Assembly (NCBI GenBank): GCA_963732365.1
Contig: CAVSZC010000003.1
Coordinates: 196,517-260,516 of the forward strand
Direction of reading: 5' to 3'
Origin: SR-FBR-E99 sp963732365
GTDB taxonomy: Bacteria; Bacteroidota; Bacteroidia; Bacteroidales; VadinHA17
DNA length: 64,000 nt
Made by a program: the position numbers and the translations under genes. The notes beneath the pieces are model-generated. The model was not told the DNA's origin. It saw nothing but the letters and a program-made list of their open reading frames with translations, and did not search any database. This document shows, one piece after another, positions 28,132-37,811 of this stretch. The stretch's first letter is position 1. Each line of letters starts with the position of its first letter.

Positions 28132-30624
28132 TTAAATAAAAAGCCTGCCTCCCTGATAGACAATAAAAGCCACCACCCAGGCTATCGCAGTTGTATAGAA
28201 CATTGCAAAGAAGGCCCAGCCCCATCCTGCCTCCTTCCTTATAGCCGCAATCACGGCAACACACGGAAAATAGATGAGTATAAACAGCATGAAGCCATAG
28301 GCGACGACCGGTGTAAATACCCGCTCTCCTTCAAGCTTACCTCTTGTATGTACCTGCAGCTGAAGCTTCTCTGTCAGTCCGGCAATACCTTCAACTGATC
28401 CGGCATCAGCCTGGTAGAGAATACCCATAGTGCCCACAACAATCTCTTTGGCAGCCATTCCGGTAAGTATGCTCACGCCTATCTTCCAGTCAAATCCGAG
28501 CGGCAGAATAGCTGGCTCGATGAACCTCCCAAGCCTGCCTATCACTGACTTTTCCTGGTGTTCCGATGTTTTCCTGATGGTGAGTGAGTCGACCAGGTCA
28601 TTTCTTCTCTCTTCGGTCAGAGACTTATCTGAACTGACAGATGAAATCATTCCATCATAATCAGCTGAATAATTTACTTTTCTCGGGAAGTAGCCGAGAG
28701 CCCATATTATCACCGATGCCACGAGTATCACCGTCCCCATCTTCCTGAGATACTGCGAGCCCTTGAACCACATATGCCTGAGGGTGTTTCTGATAGTAGG
28801 TATGCGATAGGGAGGCAGTTCCATCACAAATGGCACATCCTGCTTTGAGAAGACCGTGCTCCTGAGCAGTTTGGCCATAATTACCGCCATTGCAATACCC
28901 AGAAGATAAACCGAGAATAGCACCAGCCCCTGATAGCTGGGGAAGAATGCAGATATAATAAGGATATATACCGGCAGCCTGGCACTGCATGACATGAATG
29001 GGGTAATCAGCATTGTTATGATCCTGTCCTTCCTGTTGTCAAGCGTACGGGTAGCCATCACTGCCGGGACGTTGCATCCGAATCCCATCAGGAGAGGTAT
29101 GAATGACTTTCCGTGAAGCCCTACCTTATGCATCAGTTTGTCCATGATGAATGAGACACGGGCCATATAGCCGGTATCCTCCATCAGAGATATGAAGAAA
29201 AACAGGATCAGTATGTTGGGAAGAAAGACGATCACACCGCCCACTCCGCCTATGATACCATCTGTAAGCAGGTCACGGAGGGAACCCTCAGGCATCGTAC
29301 TTCCAATAAGCCCTCCGATCCACCCTACGCCGGCTTCGATCCACTCCATGGGATATCCTCCCAGAGTGAATGTGGTTTGGAACATGAGCCACATGAATGC
29401 CAGAAAAACAGGGAATCCCCATATCCTGTGTGTCAGAACGGAGTCAATGTTCCTGCTTTTTCCCGGCATATCCGCTGAACAACCCTGGCAGGTCTCATTA
29501 AGGGCTCCTGCTATGAAACCATATTTTGCATCAGCTATAACAGTTCCGGACTTAACCCCGTATTCTTTCTCAAGGCTTTGTATCTCTGCCTGCTGAACTC
29601 TCGTCACCGCCTCAAAATTGTCACACTCTCTGAGCAGGTCAAGCGTGCTCCTGTCATCCTCCAGCAGTTTGACGGAGAGGTACCTGGTGGAGTAACGGGC
29701 AGCCGCGTCACTGTTCTTCTTTATTTCAGCCTGAAGACGGGCAATCGATTCCTCAATGGTATTACCATAATTAATATGAATATGCCTGGCATCAGGATCA
29801 GCCTCCTCATAGACAACAATTATCCGCTTCATCAGCTCGGTAATCCCAAAACCTCTTACGGCTACTGTCGGTATAACTGGAATACCGAGTAACCGGCCGA
29901 GCTCGGTATGGTTTAGTTCGATATTCTTCTCCTTGAGCTCATCATACATGTTCAGGGCAATTATAACCTTGATATTCATGTCAATGAGCTGGGTAGTGAG
30001 GAACATGTTTCTCTCCAGGTTGGAGGCATCAATGACATTCACCACAACGTCAGGAGACTCATTAATAAGATGGTTACGGACAAATAGCTCTTCCGGGGTG
30101 TATTCAGTTATCGAATAGGTACCAGGGAGGTCAACCAGTTTAATGGTATAGCCATCCTGTCTTACTGCAGCTTCCTTCGATTCCACGGTCACACCACCGT
30201 AATTACCCACTCGTTGATGTGACCCGGAGGCATGATTGAAGAGGGTTGTCTTGCCGCTGTTTGGGTTACCCACCAACGCCACATTGATAGTCTTCGTCCT
30301 TTCCCTCACCGCAGAGTAAAGACGCTCCTCAGAAAGGGTACCGCTATAGGGAGACATCGCATGCACATAGCCACTTTCAGCAGGTATGACTTCAATCAGG
30401 GATGCTTCACTGCGACGCAGCGAGATGTTGTATCCCATTAACCTGTATTCTACCGGATCCTTCAGCGGGGCATTCTTGATAACCTTTACGTTCTTACCGC
30501 TGACAAATCCCATCTCAGTGATCCTCTTGCGGAATGACCCGTGACCCTTTACTTTAACAATGACCCCTTCTTCACCTGTCTGCAGGTCTGCCAGCGTAAG
30601 GTTGACTTCCCTCTTTTCTGTCAT
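28132..30624 (-). CDS. feoB: Ferrous iron transporter, FeoA-FeoB fusion
   Basis: An 830-residue fusion. Residues 8-80 are a FeoA-like SH3 domain (GSFRKRITEMGFVSGKNVKV). A short linker leads to the FeoB G domain with G1 GNPNSGKTT (119-127), G3 DLPGTYS and G4 NMYD. A GDI-like helical region follows, then the membrane transporter with two Gate motifs (GFGCNVPAVMATRTL and the later MAAKEIVVG). It imports Fe2+ across the inner membrane under GTP control. The Cys-rich partner follows after ten bases. A separate promoter is likely in the 230-bp gap upstream, but I found no clear Fur box there. Confidence 0.97.
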   Translation of the reverse strand: MTEKREVNLTLADLQTGEEGVIVKVKGHGSFRKRITEMGFVSGKNVKVIKNAPLKDPVEYRLMGYNISLRRSEASLIEVIPAESGYVHAMSPYSGTLSEERLYSAVRERTKTINVALVGNPNSGKTTLFNHASGSHQRVGNYGGVTVESKEAAVRQDGYTIKLVDLPGTYSITEYTPEELFVRNHLINESPDVVVNVIDASNLERNMFLTTQLIDMNIKVIIALNMYDELKEKNIELNHTELGRLLGIPVIPTVAVRGFGITELMKRIIVVYEEADPDARHIHINYGNTIEESIARLQAEIKKNSDAAARYSTRYLSVKLLEDDRSTLDLLRECDNFEAVTRVQQAEIQSLEKEYGVKSGTVIADAKYGFIAGALNETCQGCSADMPGKSRNIDSVLTHRIWGFPVFLAFMWLMFQTTFTLGGYPMEWIEAGVGWIGGLIGSTMPEGSLRDLLTDGIIGGVGGVIVFLPNILILFFFISLMEDTGYMARVSFIMDKLMHKVGLHGKSFIPLLMGFGCNVPAVMATRTLDNRKDRIITMLITPFMSCSARLPVYILIISAFFPSYQGLVLFSVYLLGIAMAVIMAKLLRSTVFSKQDVPFVMELPPYRIPTIRNTLRHMWFKGSQYLRKMGTVILVASVIIWALGYFPRKVNYSADYDGMISSVSSDKSLTEERRNDLVDSLTIRKTSEHQEKSVIGRLGRFIEPAILPLGFDWKIGVSILTGMAAKEIVVGTMGILYQADAGSVEGIAGLTEKLQLQVHTRGKLEGERVFTPVVAYGFMLFILIYFPCVAVIAAIRKEAGWGWAFFAMFYTTAIAWVVAFIVYQGGRLFI

Positions 30625-30854
30625 CCGAATTTGTCTAAAGCCTTATCCTTTCCGTATTGTGCCTGCCATTTCATTCACCGGAGACGGCAATACCGGAAGG
30701 ATTAGTTATGTTATGAACATCCGACAGTATACAAATGTTCCCGGCAGCATCAGTTTTATTTGTCAATTAAATTACTCAGCCATGCTGCTAACTGGCAGAA
30801 ACAACCGTAGTAATGCAGGAAGGATAATTGAATCTCTCTTATTACAGGCCTTCG

Positions 30855-33239
30855 TTATTCCGCTTTAAGCGCATTAACGGGATTGATTCGCGTTGCCTTA
30901 AAGGCCTGGAAACTAACGGTAAGCAAGGCAATTATCAAGGCTCCGGCTCCAATTATCGCAAATACAATTATTTGCGGCTCGATCCTGTAGGCAAATTGTT
31001 TCAGCAAATTTTCGACTACTAACCAGCCTACGGGTAAGGAAATAAATATGGAAATTAATACAAGTACCATAAACTCTCTGGCCATTGTAATTATTACCGA
31101 GGAAGAATCAGCTCCCATAACTTTCCTGATGCCGATTTCATTGCTCCTTCTTTCAGTTGAATAGGCTGATAATCCATAAAGTCCGAGGGAAGCGATTATC
31201 AGTGCAAGAATCGTAAAATATTTTAATAAATCTGTCAGGCGCATCTCCGACCTGAACAGGTTCTCATAATCCTGTTCAATAAAAGTATAGTGAAGGGGAA
31301 ATTCGGGTATCAGTTCTTTCCAAATTTTTTCAACCGCTTTGATTGATTCTTCGGTTTTCGCGGGTGTCAGCCTTATAAGGATAAAATCAAGAAACCTCGT
31401 ACCGCCAAGTGCAAAAGCCATAGGCTCAATACGCTGATCAGCTCCTTTGAAATGGAAATTCTTCAGCACTCCTACAATGGTTCCGTTAAGGCCCATGAAA
31501 CTGAAACTTTTCCCGACAGGGTCTCCGATATTCATGATCTTAACCACCTCTTCATTGACAAGAAAGTTACCGGTCGTATCCCGTGCCATATCACCGGGAA
31601 AATCCCTGGAGAAATTTCTTCCTGACACAAGTTCCATCTTCATTGTTTCGAGGTAATCATAATCAACGCCGTTAATTCCGATAAGTACACTCTTTTCCGG
31701 ATCCTTTCCGGGCCAGCTTGCACCTCCGGAATTACTTCCTATGTTAACCGGGTTGACCCTCGACGCTGTAACACCGGTAATCAGTGTCTCCTTTAAAAGT
31801 TCCTCTTTAAAGGAGTAATATTTCTCTTTCATATCACGTGGCATCGGAATGCAGATAAGGTCCTTCTTTTCAAACCCCAGCTCCTTGTTCCGGAGGAACT
31901 TAAGCTGCTGATTCATGAAAATTGCAGTTGTTGCTATCAAAATAGAAAGCGAAAACTGGATCACGACAAGAGTTTTCCTTAGTCTGCCGTTGCCTTTTCC
32001 TGAAACAGTTTCTCCTTTCAGCACAGACACGGGCTTAATTGAGGAAAGATACAGGGCAGGATATATGCCTGAAAGAAAGCCTGACAACAGACCTGCTGCT
32101 ATCAGGCTGACGAGAAATTTTAATTGAAACAGATCTGAAAGAGTAAAACTCTTCCCGGAAACATTATTAAAAGTATTCAGAGATAATCCAACCAGGAGAA
32201 GAGCAATGATCATTGAAACGGTAACAAGAAGAAAAGATTCGGACATAAACTGAAATATCAGACTCTTCCTGTCGGCTCCGGCGACTTTCCTTACTCCTAT
32301 CTCCTTTGACCTTGATGCCGCCTTCGCTGTAGCAAGATTAATAAAGTTGATACATGCAATAAGAAGTACAAAAAATGCAATAAGTGTGAATACAAGAACT
32401 GCAATCACAGGGCCCCTGTTCTCTCCGTAGCCAAACTGTGCATGTAAATGGATATCCTGAAACGGAAAGAGAAGGTACTTGGTTTGTGTCTCAGGTACAT
32501 ATTCAAGAACTACATCCGTCAGCTTCTTGTTGATGCTTTCAATATCCGATCCTTCAGCGATCTGCACAAATGTCAGGATTGAATTACTTCCCCATGAATC
32601 ATTGGTGGCACCTATCTCCCTGAGAAAAGAATACGGCAAAACGCACTTGAACGTGAATATAGAGTTATGGGGTAAATCCTTCATAACCCCGGTAACCGTG
32701 AACTGGAAGTTGTTTTCCAGCGTTATTGTCTGACCAATCGGATTCTCATCACCAAAATATTTCGCAGCAAGTTCCTCTGAAAGAACAATTGAATGTGGGG
32801 CACTTAAGGCAGTGGCGGGATCACCACTCACAAACGGCAAGGTAAAGATTCTGAAGAGGCCGGAATCTGCTGCCACAATTGATGACTCAAAGAACACATT
32901 ATCGCCTCTGCGAAATAAAATCCGTTGTAGCCTGTTAATTCGGGTCTGATCAATTATCTCAGGAATCCTCTCCTTCCAGACGGGTCCGCTGGGATGCGGA
33001 GTAACTGAAACATGATACCTCTCTCCTGAATAAAACTGGTCCTCTTCTACTCTGTAAATATTTTCACCATTCTTGTGAAATCTGTCGTAGCTTAGCTCAT
33101 CCTGAACCCAGAGCAGAATAAGTAAAGATGCCGCTAACCCGATCGCCAGACCGGTAACATTGATAATTGTGAATGCTTTGTTACCGGCGATATTCCTGAT
33201 CGTTGTAAGAAGAAAATTCCTTATCATGGCAGATGGCAT
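30855..33239 (-). CDS. ABC transporter permease, double FtsX/MacB type (permease 7)
   Basis: A 794-residue permease; MIRNFLLTTIRN (start 33227) is an equally good start and fits the paralogues. FtsX loops: RSKEIGVRKVAGADRKS (about 311-327) and RRSNEIGIRKVMGADSSS (about 695-712). The tail is RINPVNALKAE. It is divergent from permease 8, and their 131-bp gap holds the second copy of the duplicated control segment with its two palindromes. The nearest palindrome is only 17 bases from the upstream ATG. Here the sites would act as an operator near the start, or serve the divergent gene. Confidence 0.92.
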   Translation of the reverse strand: MPSAMIRNFLLTTIRNIAGNKAFTIINVTGLAIGLAASLLILLWVQDELSYDRFHKNGENIYRVEEDQFYSGERYHVSVTPHPSGPVWKERIPEIIDQTRINRLQRILFRRGDNVFFESSIVAADSGLFRIFTLPFVSGDPATALSAPHSIVLSEELAAKYFGDENPIGQTITLENNFQFTVTGVMKDLPHNSIFTFKCVLPYSFLREIGATNDSWGSNSILTFVQIAEGSDIESINKKLTDVVLEYVPETQTKYLLFPFQDIHLHAQFGYGENRGPVIAVLVFTLIAFFVLLIACINFINLATAKAASRSKEIGVRKVAGADRKSLIFQFMSESFLLVTVSMIIALLLVGLSLNTFNNVSGKSFTLSDLFQLKFLVSLIAAGLLSGFLSGIYPALYLSSIKPVSVLKGETVSGKGNGRLRKTLVVIQFSLSILIATTAIFMNQQLKFLRNKELGFEKKDLICIPMPRDMKEKYYSFKEELLKETLITGVTASRVNPVNIGSNSGGASWPGKDPEKSVLIGINGVDYDYLETMKMELVSGRNFSRDFPGDMARDTTGNFLVNEEVVKIMNIGDPVGKSFSFMGLNGTIVGVLKNFHFKGADQRIEPMAFALGGTRFLDFILIRLTPAKTEESIKAVEKIWKELIPEFPLHYTFIEQDYENLFRSEMRLTDLLKYFTILALIIASLGLYGLSAYSTERRSNEIGIRKVMGADSSSVIITMAREFMVLVLISIFISLPVGWLVVENLLKQFAYRIEPQIIVFAIIGAGALIIALLTVSFQAFKATRINPVNALKAE

Positions 33240-33245
33240 TTTATG

Positions 33246-33295
33246 GAATAAAGACTGTCAAATTCTTGGACTGTTGCATGTAAATTTCTTTTACG
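33246..33295. promoter_or_regulatory. Duplicated control segment between permeases 7 and 8
   Basis: The second copy of the segment at 27833-27883. It holds TGTCAAATTCTTGGACT (33256-33272) and TGTAAATTTCTTTTACG (33279-33295), with centres 23 bp apart. It lies in a divergent gap and could control either gene. Binding by the NtrC-type regulator is inferred from likeness to the tolC upstream sites. Confidence 0.5.
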
Positions 33296-33370
33296 GATTG
33301 TCTGTGCAGCAAAAACAAAAACCTCATGTCTTTATCTTGAAATTCAAGTCATAACCTAATCGTTCCGGCA

Positions 33371-35800
33371 ATGTTGAAGAATTTTTTTATCAATGCACTG
33401 CGCAACATGAAAAAGCAGCGCGGGTATGTCATCATGAATGTATCCGGCCTCGCAATCGGACTGACAAGCTTCCTCTTCATTACCCTATACGTGATACATG
33501 AGCTGAGCTATGACAGGTTCCATCAGAACTATGAGAATATTTACAGGCTGAAGGTTGTCGGCATTATGGCCGGCGGCGAGATTGACCAGGCTGTAACAGC
33601 AGCCCCGATGGCCAGAGCCATGATGAATGATTATCCGGAGGTGCTGATGGCCACACGGGTGACACAGATGGGTGACTGGCTGGTAAAACACGGTGAAAAC
33701 AGATTCAATGAAGATGGTGTTCTTTTCGCCGACTCAACATTCTTCGCAGTATTTGACTTCAGGCTGCCGAAAGGTGACCCTGTGACTGCCCTCACAAGAC
33801 CAAGATCAGTAATACTCACCAGGGAATATGCGGAAAAGTATTTCGGAGACCAGGACCCGATGGATAAGCAGTTGAGTTTTGAGTCAGATACTGTCATTTA
33901 TACAGTTACCGGGGTGATTCAGGATATCCCGGATAACTCTCATATCAAATTTGACATGCTGGCCTCTATGAGCTCATACCCCAGGCAGGCAAACGATCAG
34001 TTCTGGATAAGCCATAGTTTCTACACATATATAGTTGTCAGGGATGGAACTGATAAAGATCTCCTGGAGGAAAGATTCCAGGGCATGGTTACAAAGTATG
34101 TGGGCCCCCAGATAACAGCAGCACTGGGTATATCAGTCGAAGACTTCCTGAATGCAGGGAACTCTTTCAGCTATGTGATGGAACCACTGAAGGATCTGCA
34201 CCTCAGAGGAGCCAGGCAATATAACCTGGAACCTCTTGGCTCAGAGAGTACCGTTTACATCTTCGCGGTTATTGCCCTTCTCGTCCTGGTGATAGCAATA
34301 ATCAACTATATAAACCTGGCAACTGCCAGGTCAGCAACACGGGCCAGGGAGGTAGGTGTCAGGAAAGTCGCCGGGGCAAACAAACGCGGACTGGTGTTTC
34401 AGTTCCTTGGTGAGTCTGTTCTCATTGTTACAACTGCAACAATTATCGCAGTAATACTCGTCTATGCGCTTACACCTTCATTTAACCAGCTTATAGGTAA
34501 AGAGCTCTCTGTAAGTATACTGGATAATGCAGGAGGAATTCTTTCACTACTGTTGCTGATTATCCTGGTCGGGATATCATCCGGAGCATATCCTGCATTT
34601 ATATTAGCTTCTTTCAATCCCATTGAAGTGCTGAAGGGCACTTTAAATCCGGGATCAATGTCAAAGAATATGAGAGGTGTGCTTGTTGTGGTCCAGTTTA
34701 CCATTTCAATAGTCATTATAATCGGGTCAATCATTGTCTATCGCCAGCTCAATTATGTAACCACGAAGGATATTGGATTCGAAAAGGAAAATCTTATTGT
34801 CATCCGCAGGGCAGATGCCTTTTTCCGACAGAGAGAAGCCTTCAGGGATCAGCTGCTTCAGATGCCCGGAGTGGTAAATGCAGGTTTTACAAGGGCTGTT
34901 CCCGGTACTACATTCAATAACAATGCCTTCCTTCTTGATGATGATCCTGAAAAGAACACATACCTCATTAACCAGACCCAGGCCAGCTTCGACTTCGCTC
35001 AGACACTGGGGGTGGAACTGGCGGAAGGCAGGTTTTTCTCACGTGAATATGGAGAAGATTCAACTGCCATTCTGATCAATGAGGCTGCAGTTAAGTCACT
35101 GGGACTGACAGACCCGGTAGGGAAATACCTGCTTCAGCCACAGGGACCGCAGCAGTTTCAGCGACTGAAGATCATCGGGGTGATGAAGGACTTCAATATC
35201 AAATCTATGCACATACCCATTGAGCCTGTCTGTTTTACAGTCCTGGGTAATTTTGGTGGCGACCAGTTTGTCGCCGTCAGGCTTACCGGCGAGGATGTCG
35301 GCGGCACTGTCAGGGCAATAGAGCAGAAATGGCAGTCATTTACACCTGAACAGCCCTTCCAGTATGATTTCTTCACCGACTCGTGGAACAACCTCTACTC
35401 TTCAGAGATGAAGACCGGAAAGATCTTTATACTTTTCTCGCTGCTCGCAATCTTTCTCGCATGCCTGGGTCTCCTCGGCCTCATTACATATATAACTAAC
35501 AAGAGAACCCGTGAGGTCGGGATCAGAAAGACCTATGGTGCATCAGTGCAGGTTATTCTCAGGTTATTGTCGAAGGAGGTTGTTTATCTGATACTTATCT
35601 CCTCGCTGCTGGCATACCCGATAGCATATTTCGGATCGAAGTTCTGGCTTGAGGCTTTTGCAAGCAGGGTCACAATAAGCCCGTTAATTTATGTGGCGGC
35701 CACAATAATAGCACTTACAATAGGCTGGTTATCTATACTTTACCAGACACACAAAGCTGCCAGCTACAGTCCGGCAGATGCACTGAGGCTTGAAAAATAA
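33371..35800 (+). CDS. ABC transporter permease, double FtsX/MacB type (permease 8)
   Basis: An 809-residue permease. FtsX loops: RAREVGVRKVAGANKRG (about 325-341) and RTREVGIRKTYGASVQV (about 711-727). The tail differs slightly from the rest (YSPADALRLEK). By eye it is closest to permease 6: both share the phrase FxNNNAF/NNNNNGY after VPGxxxN near residue 515, and both lack the long insert seen in permease 2. It is the last permease of the cluster on the right and the only intact one here on the plus strand besides permease 2. The symporter gene follows after 58 bases. Confidence 0.92.
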   Translation: MLKNFFINALRNMKKQRGYVIMNVSGLAIGLTSFLFITLYVIHELSYDRFHQNYENIYRLKVVGIMAGGEIDQAVTAAPMARAMMNDYPEVLMATRVTQMGDWLVKHGENRFNEDGVLFADSTFFAVFDFRLPKGDPVTALTRPRSVILTREYAEKYFGDQDPMDKQLSFESDTVIYTVTGVIQDIPDNSHIKFDMLASMSSYPRQANDQFWISHSFYTYIVVRDGTDKDLLEERFQGMVTKYVGPQITAALGISVEDFLNAGNSFSYVMEPLKDLHLRGARQYNLEPLGSESTVYIFAVIALLVLVIAIINYINLATARSATRAREVGVRKVAGANKRGLVFQFLGESVLIVTTATIIAVILVYALTPSFNQLIGKELSVSILDNAGGILSLLLLIILVGISSGAYPAFILASFNPIEVLKGTLNPGSMSKNMRGVLVVVQFTISIVIIIGSIIVYRQLNYVTTKDIGFEKENLIVIRRADAFFRQREAFRDQLLQMPGVVNAGFTRAVPGTTFNNNAFLLDDDPEKNTYLINQTQASFDFAQTLGVELAEGRFFSREYGEDSTAILINEAAVKSLGLTDPVGKYLLQPQGPQQFQRLKIIGVMKDFNIKSMHIPIEPVCFTVLGNFGGDQFVAVRLTGEDVGGTVRAIEQKWQSFTPEQPFQYDFFTDSWNNLYSSEMKTGKIFILFSLLAIFLACLGLLGLITYITNKRTREVGIRKTYGASVQVILRLLSKEVVYLILISSLLAYPIAYFGSKFWLEAFASRVTISPLIYVAATIIALTIGWLSILYQTHKAASYSPADALRLEK

Positions 35801-35858
35801 TGGCAGCAGGGGCAGCGAGAACCTTACTTTTTGCTAGGTTTGGCTTATCAAAAACCTT

Positions 35859-37328
35859 TTGATGAGCCCTTTCCTTCTGTTGCTTATTATCCTGTGCTAT
35901 TTCTCCATCCTCATGGCGATCTCTTTCATTGCCTCACGCCATATCCAAAATACAACCTACTTTGACGGCGACAGGTCATCACCCTGGTTCCTCGTTGCCT
36001 TCGGGATGATAGGCTCCGGAATATCTGCCGTATCACTGGTATCAATCCCGGGCAATGTCGGAAACAACAACCTCTATTATTTCCAGTTTATCCTCGGAAC
36101 CATCGTGGGATACCTTTTCATCGCATTCGTTCTCACTCCGCTCTACCACAGGCTGAAGCTGGTATCAATATACACATACCTGAATGTCAGGTTCGACAAT
36201 GTCACCTACAAGACAGGGTCAATGTTTTTCCTCATCTCCCAGTCCTTCGGAGCAGCCCTGAGACTCCTTCTCTCGATCAAGATCCTTCAATATGCATTCT
36301 TTGATGCCCTGCATATACCTTACTTCATTACCATTATCGTCGTCCTTATACTTATATGGCTGTATACCAACAAGTCAGGGATAAAGACCATTGTGTGGAC
36401 CGACGCATTGCAGTCGCTTTTTCTCCTTACGGTTATAATAATCTCAATCCTTTCCGTGCGGAATTCATTAAACCTGTCACTGCCTGACCTTGCAGCAGCA
36501 GTGGCTGATCACCGGTATGCAAAAGTGTTCGACTGGGATTTTCATTCAGGATCAAACTTCTTCAAGCAATTTATCTCCGGGTTGCTGATCACAGTCGCCC
36601 TTGTAGGCCTTGACCAGAGCATGATGCAAAAGACCCTGACGGTCAGGAATCTTAAAGATGCCAGGAAGAATGTACTGACTTTCAGTTTTTTCATCGCATT
36701 TGCACAGACGATGTTCCTGGTGCTCGGCGTCCTTATATATATGTTTGCCGAACAGAAGGGTATCAGCCTCGTCAGACAAAATGGTGTTATTACGAATACA
36801 GATGAGCTATATCCCCTGCTGACACTGAACTATTTCGGGAAGATAGGAACTGTGGCATTCCTAATTGGTGTTATAGCATCAACCTTTGCAAGTATTGACT
36901 CATGCATCGCTGCACTGACAACAGCATTCAGCTATGACTTCATGAATATAGCAGACAAGCCTCCTGAAGATATCAGGAAGATCAAATCAAGGGTGCTGAT
37001 AGGTGTAAACATTGTGATGTTTTTTATCGTCATGGCCTTCTGGAACAGCAAGGGAGCAATAATAAACACTATCTTCAAGACCGCAGGGTATACATACGGA
37101 CCGATCCTGGGATTGTATATGACCGGCCTCTTTACGAAAATAAAGTTCAGGGAGAAATGGGTACCGGTGGCATGCGTTTCATCTGCCCTGGTTACATGGC
37201 TGCTTAACGGATACTTTATCCGTGAATTTAATTTTGATTTCGGGTTTATGAATATTTTTGTAAATGCTTTGCTTACCGTGACTTTCCTTGTAATGATAAG
37301 AAAGAGAGGCAGCCGTGAAGAAAGATAA
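35859..37328 (+). CDS. Sodium:solute symporter (SSS family)
   Basis: A 489-residue membrane protein with about 13 helices in the SSS (SLC5) pattern. The early GMIGSGISAVSLVSIPG resembles the sodium-binding unwound helix of the LeuT-like fold, and later comes IGVIASTFASIDSCIAALTT, the helix-8 serine-rich sodium site. It imports a solute with Na+; candidates in this family are sugars, sialic acid, proline or nucleosides, and the sequence does not tell which. A start one codon later is possible. Its end overlaps the next gene by 14 bases, so the two are coupled. It shares an operon-like run with GNAT and serine-hydrolase genes, which is also seen around muropeptide recycling genes; that link is speculative. 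Confidence 0.9.
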   Translation: MMSPFLLLLIILCYFSILMAISFIASRHIQNTTYFDGDRSSPWFLVAFGMIGSGISAVSLVSIPGNVGNNNLYYFQFILGTIVGYLFIAFVLTPLYHRLKLVSIYTYLNVRFDNVTYKTGSMFFLISQSFGAALRLLLSIKILQYAFFDALHIPYFITIIVVLILIWLYTNKSGIKTIVWTDALQSLFLLTVIIISILSVRNSLNLSLPDLAAAVADHRYAKVFDWDFHSGSNFFKQFISGLLITVALVGLDQSMMQKTLTVRNLKDARKNVLTFSFFIAFAQTMFLVLGVLIYMFAEQKGISLVRQNGVITNTDELYPLLTLNYFGKIGTVAFLIGVIASTFASIDSCIAALTTAFSYDFMNIADKPPEDIRKIKSRVLIGVNIVMFFIVMAFWNSKGAIINTIFKTAGYTYGPILGLYMTGLFTKIKFREKWVPVACVSSALVTWLLNGYFIREFNFDFGFMNIFVNALLTVTFLVMIRKRGSREER

Positions 37329-37800
37329 GATTATATTCAAAAAAACGGACGACCGCGACGATTTCAAAGTCTGCGCCCGCATGATGTCCGAAACAGACCC
37401 ATGGATTACGCTCGGGATGGGTTACGAACAGTGCCTGGGTGCATTTGAGGGTCCGTTCAGGGAGGTCCATATTGTGACAGAGGACGGGACGATAGCCGGG
37501 TTCGCTGTGCTTCAGCTATACGGCTCATTTTCAGGATATATTCAGACAATATGTGTCAGCGAAGAGTACCGCGGACAGGGCCTCGGGACTACCCTTCTCA
37601 GATACTGTGAAGAGATGATCCTGAAGATATCTCCAAATATTTTTATCTGTGTTTCTTCGTTCAACACCAGGGCGAAAAAACTCTACTCCGATTTTGGTTT
37701 CAAACCGGTTGGCGAGCTCGATAATTTCATAAAAGAAGGATTCTCGGAACTTTTGCTGCGGAAGACCGTCGGACCGAGGGTTGGATTCCATGGTAAGTAA
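37315..37800 (+). CDS. GNAT family N-acetyltransferase
   Basis: A 161-residue acetyltransferase. The acetyl-CoA binding motif A is clear: ICVSEEYRGQGLGTTLL, with R-G-Q-G-L-G near residues 83-88. Motif B follows with FICVSSFNTRAKKLYSDFGF, where the conserved Asn and Tyr sit as in RimI-like enzymes. It overlaps the symporter end by 14 bases and is followed 11 bases later by the serine hydrolase, making a three-gene operon. The acceptor substrate is unknown. Confidence 0.9.
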   Translation: MKKDKIIFKKTDDRDDFKVCARMMSETDPWITLGMGYEQCLGAFEGPFREVHIVTEDGTIAGFAVLQLYGSFSGYIQTICVSEEYRGQGLGTTLLRYCEEMILKISPNIFICVSSFNTRAKKLYSDFGFKPVGELDNFIKEGFSELLLRKTVGPRVGFHGK

Positions 37801-37811
37801 TCAGCGATTCT

